The notes under the pieces: generated by a model
What the model was told of the DNA's origin: nothing
Databases searched by the model: none
Seen by the model: only the letters and a program-made list of their open reading frames with translations
Shown: one piece after another, positions 58,801 to 64,000 of the stretch
How positions within the stretch are numbered: position 1 is the first letter of the stretch
How the letters are laid out: each line of letters starts with the position of its first letter
Assembly (NCBI GenBank): GCA_964023275.1
Contig: OZ029914.1
Location: 38,075,924 to 38,139,923 of the forward strand
Direction: 5' to 3'
Source: Norana najaformis
Lineage: Eukaryota > Annelida > Clitellata > Crassiclitellata > Hormogastridae
Length of the DNA stretch: 64,000 nt
Made by a program: the position numbers and the translations under genes

Positions 58801-61800
58801 ATAATCATTAAACCATGTTTAGCACTAAAATGAAAATCTAATTCAGTCGGATTTAAACCATGCATTGGCAATTATTCTAGGTACCTGTCCAACCTACGCA
58901 ACTTTCGAATACTGCTTCGTATTACTAACACTCTGATTTTATTATTTCAAATCTCATTTTAGCTTGCATGAACTTAGACAAAGGGGTTACATAACTTGCT
59001 TATTAATTCCGGTCTCAATAAAAGTAATAATGCTTTGGTAAAAAGAAAAACTGATTAAATTCATCTAACAAGACATGATGATAAGATATAATTTTATATA
59101 GATTATCGGTTCAAAATGTATCCATATATCAAGGCATTTAATAAAGTGACTGTTGAGAAACTCCCAAAGCCTCCCACATGGCTGTTTAACTTATCTAAAC
59201 AAATGCAACTTATGTAGCCTAAAAATGAAATGGTCAACAAATGTTTACCAGAGTCAAATGTACATGCAATGGAAGACTGTTCAAAGAGAACGGTTCACCA
59301 CAGGGCAGAGCACGATGGGTTCGACTTAACGGAAGTGGGGATCTACAGTGAGCGATATGCAACAATGGCCGACCCTGCTAACACGATGCCGGAATAAGCA
59401 GCTGTCTGATTTATTCCGAGTGGCACCATCTCAACAGAAGGATTCGGTCCGCAGCAGGAGGCCTATGCAATGTTTCTCGCAATTATTCTAAAATAACACT
59501 GGCCAACACATAATTTGTTGCCTCAAATGTTAGAACTGTTTCTGGGTATATTTGACCTGCTGATTCCAGAAAAGGCACCAGTTTTCTCCCAGCAGGTCTA
59601 GTTTTCGAGATATAGAACATTATGCCATATACCAGTCCTTGCCTCTGCTCGCCCATAAAACATAAGGCTATAGCTATAATTATGTAGTGCTCAATTTATT
59701 ATGTGATACACTAAATAAACATAATAATACAAATACTTAAAAGAAAATGGTAGTACCTGAAACTGTACTTATATGATACCAAACAGAACAAGTCTGTTAT
59801 AAAAATTTCAAGTCATTCGACACCGAAGAAGCTCCTTTTGTACGATTTCCGAGTGTGGCATCTGCCGGAACAATCGCGCATAATATTCCAGCAATAGTCT
59901 GCCATCATGTGTGCATCCCATCTTCCTTGATATCGATTTTCCATTGTTTTGATGTCTTGGTGAAATCTTTCACCTTGCTCTTCGCTGAAGTCACCAAGAT
60001 TCTCTGGAAAGCGATCTAAGTGACTGTGGAGATAATGGACTTTAATGCTCATGTTGCAGCCAAGCTTGTTGAAATGAAGAAGCATATCCTCTACTAGTTG
60101 TGCATAATTGTCTGCCTTCTTGTTGCCAAGAAAATTTTTAGTTACAAGAACAAAGAAAGACCAGGCACAAGATTCGATTTCATTCATTGATGGTATGAAA
60201 AGTGGGTCATTCATAAGTTGCCTGATCTGTGGACCATCGAAGATTCCAGCCTTCAATTTTTCCATTGTAATTCCTGGTAACTTGTGTACTATGTATTCGA
60301 AGCATGAACCTTCTTTATTCAAAGCCCTGACAAATTGTTTCATCAGGTCTAGCTTTATATGTAGTGGTGGCAGTATGATCCTATCTCGTGCCACCAAAGA
60401 TTCCTTGATTACAATTTGAGCTCCAACCACCATGTCTTTCCTCGAAGGCCAATCTTTTCTTGTCCAATGTTTATGCTTGGCTCTACTGTCCCAAAGACAC
60501 AAAAAGCAGGGATACTTTGTGTAGCCACTTTGTTGACCAAGGAGGAAATTTACCATCTTCAAGTCTACACAAATTACCCATTGATGTTCTTTGTATTTTA
60601 TCTTTTCCAGTACTAAAGAGATGGCATTGTACTCTTCTTTCATCCTGGTGGAGTGACCGATTGGAATAGAACCAAATTTGTTGCCGTTATTTAAAAGCAC
60701 ACATTTCAGACTACGTTTTGAACTGTCGATAAAAAGACACCACTCATCTGGGCTGTAATCCGACAGACCAATTTTCTTCAATAAGTTGCTGATGTCATTA
60801 CAGAATACTAGGTTGTTGTCTTCGGTAAAGAATGGCAGCAAATCCTTTTCTCTGTTTCTATAAATTGTAATTTTCGTTCCAGGCTGAAGTGCATTCTTTT
60901 CCTTTAGTCTGGACGCAAGCAATTCAGAGGACTCTTTGGAAAGATTTAAGTCCCTGATCAGATCACTCAACTCTTTTTGGTCAAAACGTTCACTGTGTGA
61001 AGTTGATTGGAAATCACTGTCACTGCCCCCACTTTCTTCACTTTCATCATCTTGTCCGATATTGGACATGCAAGTGTCATCGTCTGAGAGCTGAGGTAGT
61101 TCGCGAAAAGGTGGAACTGGTACAATATCCGAATGCGGAACAGGTCTCCTGGCTGAAGGTATATCAGGGTAAGACAACTTGTGACGATTATTTCGATTGA
61201 TGCCTATGATATTAACCATACAAAAGTAACAGTCGTCGAAGTGGTTTATCTGTTCCCTCCAAACCATCGGTACACCAAATTTCAGGCAGCTTCTCTTTCC
61301 AGTTGTCCAGTGGCGCAATTGTTCAATACAAGTTTTGCATACTGTATGAGGAGCCCATTGCTTATCTTGATCTCCAAGTTTGACACCAAAATAACCTACA
61401 TATGCTCTTTTTACAAACTCAGAAATCGGTTTCCTGTTTGCTTTTAGTGTGTATTCCCCACAAATGTAGCAGAATATGTCTGGATGGTTAATGCAGCTCC
61501 GTCTGGAAGTAGCCATAACCTTAAGGATGTTCGCATCTGAGGAATTAAGTGACTAACCTAAAAAATAGTAAGAACATGTAGTTATTTAATGCTCACATTC
61601 ACAGATTGTTCTTGCGACCAACTCTTAATATGCCCTAAGACGACTGCGGCTGCTCTAGCTTTCAGGAGGCGGTTAATATAGGCTATAAATGCTGACTTCA
61701 GCATAATCTAGTTACATAGTTCGAAACCATGAAACGCTGTATAAGCACAAATAAATTCTAAATGAGGCCATGAATTTAGTGCTGAGTAAGCTGTAGGCTA

Positions 61801-64000
61801 CGGAATAGTTATTTCGTTGAATCAGCAATATCTCAGCACGCGGCAAGATATGCTGATTTTACATTATAAGGATGTAGGCATTATATGAATCAGCAAGAAT
61901 TATAATTAGCCATAAATAAAGCTTATTATGACATTTTAGTTTTGTCAAAGACATCGTTTAAAGAGTGGACTGGGTTTTCTTTACAAAATCGACGATATCT
62001 CAGAAACTAGACCTGATGCACTCAATCCAATGACATTTTCTGAATCAGCGCCCAAAATTACCCCAAGAACAGGTCTAAAACCGAAGGCAACAAGAAAAAA
62101 AATTTTTTCTGTTGGCCAGTGTAATTGACAACTTAGGCATGTTGGCCTAACATATTTAAGGAAGGATTAGAGTTGCTGGTCGCCTTGCAAGGACGGAGTT
62201 GCAGTAATCAAATCCCAACACGGTGAACGAATAGGCGAGGGCCAGTGCGGCGTTAAGCAGCAGATTGCGCCGTATAACCTGTGACTGGAACATACTTTAT
62301 TATGATTATTGTTTCTGCATTTATTAAGCGCCACTCTCTAATGAATATTCATCAATCAATGGCGATGAGCAATGGTAAGCGAAGGACTTGCTCAAGGACT
62401 CTACACAGTAACAGTATCAGGGGAGTCTCGAACCCATACTTTCTGCGTTAAAAGCTGAACGATCTAATCAATCAGCAACTGTGTCCCACAATAATGCAAA
62501 TAGGATCTGCAGAAGAAGATCACACGAGTAGTGATAGATGAATGTTTTCATCAGAAGGACCTCCAGATCGCGGACAACGAATTGCTGATTTAAGTCTGGG
62601 AATCGTTAACAAGTCTTCATCAGTCTTTTGCCCGCACATAGCGTGTAGCCTAGTCATTATGTGCCTCGTCTTCAGCTTAAACGTTTTGCAGACATCCATC
62701 TGATGCACCTTCCTGTGTGTCTGTACTTCTGCCACACTATTCCGTTTACAGAAGGACGACAAACAAAGTTGAATGTCAAAAGTACAGTGGTTGACCTGCG
62801 TTTCCACAGCAGTTATGAGTTAACCTAAATAGCGCGGGTAGCTGGAGAAAGATGTCTTCAATTTGTTTGCGAAATGAAAATAGAGAGACAGAAGGGTCTG
62901 TCAAAGCTGGTGGTAGTAAATTTTATTGATGTCGATCAGCATGTGAACAGGCGTGAAACTACATGTATTTTTTGCTAAGTCGTAAGCATGTGTGTATGCA
63001 AGTGTATGTGCGTAATATTGATAATACTCTAAAAACGTAAATGGCGCCACTGTATTAGTGTGTGCTAAGCATCAGTCGAGGGTCGCTGCTAAACAAAGTC
63101 CGTGTGCATATCAATTTCCGTGGTGAGTCAGGTAATAAGCCAAGAGCAAAATCCGAGGAGGCACGGAAACGAGTCAAGAAATATATGCTTTTTTGGTCGC
63201 TATCTAAAGCCGAACAGCCTGTGCAGTGCAAACGAGACTCTGCGGAGCGAACGTATATGTAGAGTGGATGTATATATGTATATATGTGTGTTTTTGTGTA
63301 TTTATGTGTGTATATGTATGTATGTATGTATGCGTGTGTGTATGTGGGTATGCATGTGTATGCATTTATGTGTGTATGACAATTAACATAGCACCTTCTA
63401 AGTTCCTCCTACGAGTATATTATGCGTATGTGTGTATTATAAGCAAATTTCTGTCGCTTACCTATGGTGCTAACTTGATACTGAACTCTGAAACCTCTTG
63501 TGTTATATCTGTGGATATTATCGGAATAAAAGTACAATCGTCCAGAGTTGCACCATGGAATCGATATCGGTGGAACGTTATTATCCCAGTCATACATTTT
63601 TTGGCTGTAGGTACTGTTGCTTGCACAGCTGATCTATATAAAAATAAAATACTGAATAATTCATTTTGAAAACGAAGTGATAAAATATATATTTAGCAAA
63701 ATGAAGGCAGGAAAGAACAATATCAAAGAGGATGGTTCTAAAGTTCTAAATCAATTTTGTTGTTCTAACTTATGCGGGTCGGCGTCCGATTAACCTTAAA
63801 AAGTGAAAAAGGTAAATAAATTAAAAGAATATTACTACATTTTGTTTCATGTGACATTCTATGGAGCTTTTGCAGCACAAAATAAGCTACGGGATTATTT
63901 GTGACCGTGTTATGGAAAACCTCCCCAAAGGCGGCTAACTAATATGAGAGGAATCGACTCAGAAGGACTTTTTGCACAATATAAGTGCAAAATACTTCAG
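49586..64000 (-). CDS. Receptor gene C, 5' end outside the window
   Basis: Exons in transcript order: 63462-63633, 58567-58745, 58148-58310, 57290-57468, 55836-56001, 54099-54416, 52160-52489, 51612-51857, stalk 51066-51077 (or to 51101), 50094-50210, 49586-49812. With the short stalk the visible exons sum to 2109 bases (703 codons) and stay open. The signal peptide and CUB1 first half must lie right of 64000. The membrane-distal half is close to gene A and the proximal half to gene B. The intron between CUB1 and CUB2 hosts a whole DNA transposon. Confidence 0.85.
50094..50210 (-). CDS. Gene C transmembrane exon
   Basis: A 117-base phase 1-1 exon; acceptor tatgtag, donor AACG|gtattt. It encodes DIAVIVLSALLAACIVGYIV, then LATYYFVHRFRVK. 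Only two or three of the first ~63 bases differ from gene B. Confidence 0.9.
50211..51065. other. Gene C stalk-TM intron
   Basis: No exon or repeat seen. It lacks the 100 bp hairpin present in the matching gene B intron. Confidence 0.4.
51066..51077 (-). CDS. Gene C stalk micro-exon (acceptor shifted)
   Basis: Donor CCAA|gtaagt is intact. At the place where gene B has its acceptor AG (51102-51103 here) gene C has GG. The next AG downstream, cctcag before 51077, lies after a pyrimidine-rich run and gives a 12-base exon in phase 1-1, so the frame survives. If the old boundary were used, the exon would be 51066-51101 (VSSPTTTSATKP). Skipping the exon also keeps frame. Confidence 0.5.
51612..51857 (-). 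CDS. Gene C Ig2 domain exon
   Basis: A 246-base phase 1-1 exon; acceptor tcacag, donor TCCA|gtaaga. Landmarks are SLQCNVSSNPP, YRWLDH and HSGTYTCNAS. Confidence 0.9.
52160..52489 (-). CDS. Gene C domain X exon
   Basis: A 330-base phase 1-1 exon; acceptor ttgtag, donor TTGT|gtaagc. Landmarks are QPEVVKGD, FQYVVNFASSVVPAP, WNSAGKTVV, VTAEPEVVPSYGF, YAVNAPTFKY and a terminal TVLC. Closer to gene B than to gene A. Confidence 0.85.
52805..53910 (-). mobile_element. Decayed LINE in gene C Ig1-X intron
   Basis: The minus strand reads RPKIWNSLPSSVRSAQTLMS, then KFKTYPFQLAYQ, the end of LINE ORF2, with decayed upstream sequence to about 53910. The interval 53395-53520 aligns with 28225-28340 in gene B. 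Same insertion as 27490-28680. Confidence 0.75.
54099..54416 (-). CDS. Gene C Ig1 domain exon with GC donor
   Basis: A 318-base phase 1-1 exon; acceptor tttgtag, GC donor ATTG|gcaagt. Landmarks are VQLNCTSNAT, SWTLSRDG, SFCAV, GVCSLVI and QAGVYTCIDV. Much closer to gene A Ig1 than to gene B Ig1. Confidence 0.9.
54417..55835. other. Gene C CUB3-Ig1 intron
   Basis: No exon. Several stretches align with gene A's 6763-9329 intron (for example, aatagtaaatgcgc near 54740 against 7050, and 55060-55220 against 8030-8200) and not visibly with gene B. Confidence 0.5.
55836..56001 (-). CDS. Gene C CUB3, second-half exon
   Basis: A 166-base exon, phase 0 in and 1 out; acceptor tttcag, donor TTAG|gtaaac. 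Landmarks are IDCVTDSSSGSLVYRG, TCSRVRLYFFANS and GTGFKVQYKV. Confidence 0.9.
56130..56400 (-). mobile_element. LINE 3' fragment in gene C CUB3 intron
   Basis: The minus strand reads FRSKLKTRLFQLVYTPQPDF, then IGIRPGSSKGL and the 3' end with tcgactgag and ggcgctataaatg, the same family as 10870-11215. The flanking phrase cataacgtcgttcaa is shared with gene A near 9640, where the LINE end is lacking. Confidence 0.6.
56401..57289. other. Conserved intronic segment shared by genes C and A
   Basis: 56600-57080 aligns with 10000-10370 of gene A (shared phrases around gtgctggtg, gacagccgagatcttgtctgag and cttgtaactcttgga). Minus-strand frames in both resemble each other in places but carry different breaks, so protein coding is not supported. 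An older repeat or simply conserved intron. Confidence 0.45.
57290..57468 (-). CDS. Gene C CUB3, first-half exon
   Basis: A 179-base exon, phase 1 in and 0 out; acceptor tgttag, donor CGG|gtttgt. Landmarks are CGKSVYAGLSGVITSPNYP, SCYYYIYPVS and YGDFVR. Confidence 0.9.
58148..58310 (-). CDS. Gene C CUB2, second-half exon
   Basis: A 163-base exon; acceptor gtgtag, donor ATCG|gtaact. Landmarks are IRCDNTSYVLPRYCGSTLP, IKNCNKVLIWFHTD and SGFNLQYSV. It has no ATG and is recognised by alignment to gene A. Confidence 0.9.
58567..58745 (-). CDS. Gene C CUB2, first-half exon
   Basis: A 179-base exon, phase 1 in and 0 out; acceptor ttgcag, donor CAG|gtgaga. Landmarks are CGNTVFTASSGFISSPNYPN, ENCTYSIW and RDWVQ. 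Confidence 0.9.
58746..59496. other. Intron left of the transposon
   Basis: No exon. It aligns with 12338-12985 of gene A in pieces (for example, cagggca-agcacgatg near 59305 against 12885). Confidence 0.5.
59497..62121 (-). mobile_element. DNA transposon with terminal inverted repeats carrying a 567-residue protein
   Basis: The ends are cactggccaaca and its inverse tgttggccagtg, flanked on both sides by TAA (59494-59496 and 62122-62124). Imperfect inversion continues about 120 bases, with shared ttgttgcct, ctgattc-gaaaa and caggtctagttttcgagatat-like phrases (59497-59613 against 61994-62121). CACTG/CAGTG termini with a 3-base duplication fit the CMC (CACTA-Mirage-Chapaev) group; a PIF-like origin with TAA duplication is the alternative. 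The single long frame inside is intact. It lies in gene C's CUB1-CUB2 intron, same strand. Not in gene A's matching intron. Confidence 0.8.
59813..61516 (-). CDS. Probable DDE-type transposase, intact 567-residue ORF
   Basis: An intronless frame from the ATG at 61516 to a stop at 59813-59815. It belongs to a family I have seen as uncharacterised, many-copy proteins in invertebrates. The N-terminus has C17-x2-C20 (FCYICGEYT), C60-x2-C63 and C96-x2-C99, a probable zinc-binding head. Residues 144-180 are acidic and Ser-rich. Then comes an RNase H-like order: FIDSSKRSLK (D264), WVICVDLKMV (D318), KYPCFLCLWDSR (C337/C340 insertion), LPPLHIKLDL (382-391) and SEEQGERFHQD (E512, E513 or E516). I infer D-D-E catalysis and that it moves the surrounding element; a host function is not excluded. 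Confidence 0.75.
   Translation of the reverse strand: MATSRRSCINHPDIFCYICGEYTLKANRKPISEFVKRAYVGYFGVKLGDQDKQWAPHTVCKTCIEQLRHWTTGKRSCLKFGVPMVWREQINHFDDCYFCMVNIIGINRNNRHKLSYPDIPSARRPVPHSDIVPVPPFRELPQLSDDDTCMSNIGQDDESEESGGSDSDFQSTSHSERFDQKELSDLIRDLNLSKESSELLASRLKEKNALQPGTKITIYRNREKDLLPFFTEDNNLVFCNDISNLLKKIGLSDYSPDEWCLFIDSSKRSLKCVLLNNGNKFGSIPIGHSTRMKEEYNAISLVLEKIKYKEHQWVICVDLKMVNFLLGQQSGYTKYPCFLCLWDSRAKHKHWTRKDWPSRKDMVVGAQIVIKESLVARDRIILPPLHIKLDLMKQFVRALNKEGSCFEYIVHKLPGITMEKLKAGIFDGPQIRQLMNDPLFIPSMNEIESCAWSFFVLVTKNFLGNKKADNYAQLVEDMLLHFNKLGCNMSIKVHYLHSHLDRFPENLGDFSEEQGERFHQDIKTMENRYQGRWDAHMMADYCWNIMRDCSGRCHTRKSYKRSFFGVE
62300..62490 (-). mobile_element. tRNA-derived SINE copy (family 2)
   Basis: The minus strand has a head with tgattagatcgttcagc and a B box gggttcgagactcc, then a body ending in cttaataaatgcag. 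The body matches 19385-19470. Distinct from the family at 14790 and 33250. Confidence 0.55.
62491..63264. other. Gene C CUB1-CUB2 intron, right part
   Basis: No exon. Frames at 62520-62807 and 63062-63262 were not supported. At 63130-63250 there is loose similarity to 12860-12980 of gene A. Confidence 0.35.
63265..63375. repeat. TATG/TGTG microsatellite
   Basis: About 110 bases of TATATG, TATG and TGTG units beside the CUB1 second-half exon, at the same relative place as 12986-13216 in gene A. Confidence 0.85.
63462..63633 (-). CDS. Gene C CUB1, second-half exon
   Basis: A 172-base exon, phase 0 in and 1 out; acceptor atatag, donor ATAG|gtaagc. Landmarks are ISCASNSTY, ISIPWCNSGRLYFYSDN and GFRVQYQVSTI. 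First visible exon of gene C; 63634-64000 is intron. Confidence 0.9.

Overview
This is animal (metazoan) nuclear DNA, not bacterial. It is AT-rich and has split genes with GT-AG introns. Domains are of animal extracellular type (CUB, immunoglobulin). The rest is largely retrotransposon, SINE and DNA-transposon debris plus microsatellites. A non-vertebrate, probably marine, species is likeliest from the repeat types. The sequence alone does not fix the phylum, and no gene name could be assigned.

The dominant content is a tandem family of single-pass receptors, all on the minus strand. I rebuilt them exon by exon from splice sites, phase and comparison between copies. The common plan is signal peptide - CUB1 - CUB2 - CUB3 - Ig1 - an unrecognised 110-residue domain (here 'domain X') - Ig2 - short Ser/Thr/Pro stalk - transmembrane helix - cytoplasmic tail. 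Each CUB is split over two exons; Ig1, X, Ig2, stalk, TM and tail are one exon each. The tails end in a conserved pair of tyrosine motifs, YxxΦ-x9-YxxΦ, resembling an ITAM. Two copies also carry an upstream YxNI motif.

Layout: gene A (15298 down to 1135) is complete, 2340 coding bases, 779 residues. A collapsed relic (20209 down to 19148) keeps only the first exon and a frameshifted last exon. Gene B (42256 down to 23921) is complete except for a one-base deletion in CUB3. An orphan transmembrane exon lies at 47526-47636. Gene C (49586 to beyond the right edge) is complete from the second half of CUB1 to the stop codon. Gene C looks like a mosaic: its CUB and Ig1 half resembles gene A, and its X, Ig2, TM and tail half resembles gene B. 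The switch falls beside Ig1, around 53.5-54.1 kb.

Mobile DNA fills introns and spacers. There are many 5'-truncated non-LTR retrotransposons and several tRNA-derived SINEs. A 2.6 kb DNA transposon (59497-62121) has inverted ends, a TAA target duplication and an intact 567-residue protein that I read as a DDE-type transposase; a decayed relative lies at 33.9-34.9 kb. An 867 bp Mutator-like element (40182-41048) has long inverted repeats made of short tandem units. Three tandem ~0.45 kb repeats sit just upstream of gene B.

Receptor copies that are clustered, modular, variable outside and tyrosine-motif-bearing inside are what immune or self/non-self recognition families look like. That role is an inference from architecture only.
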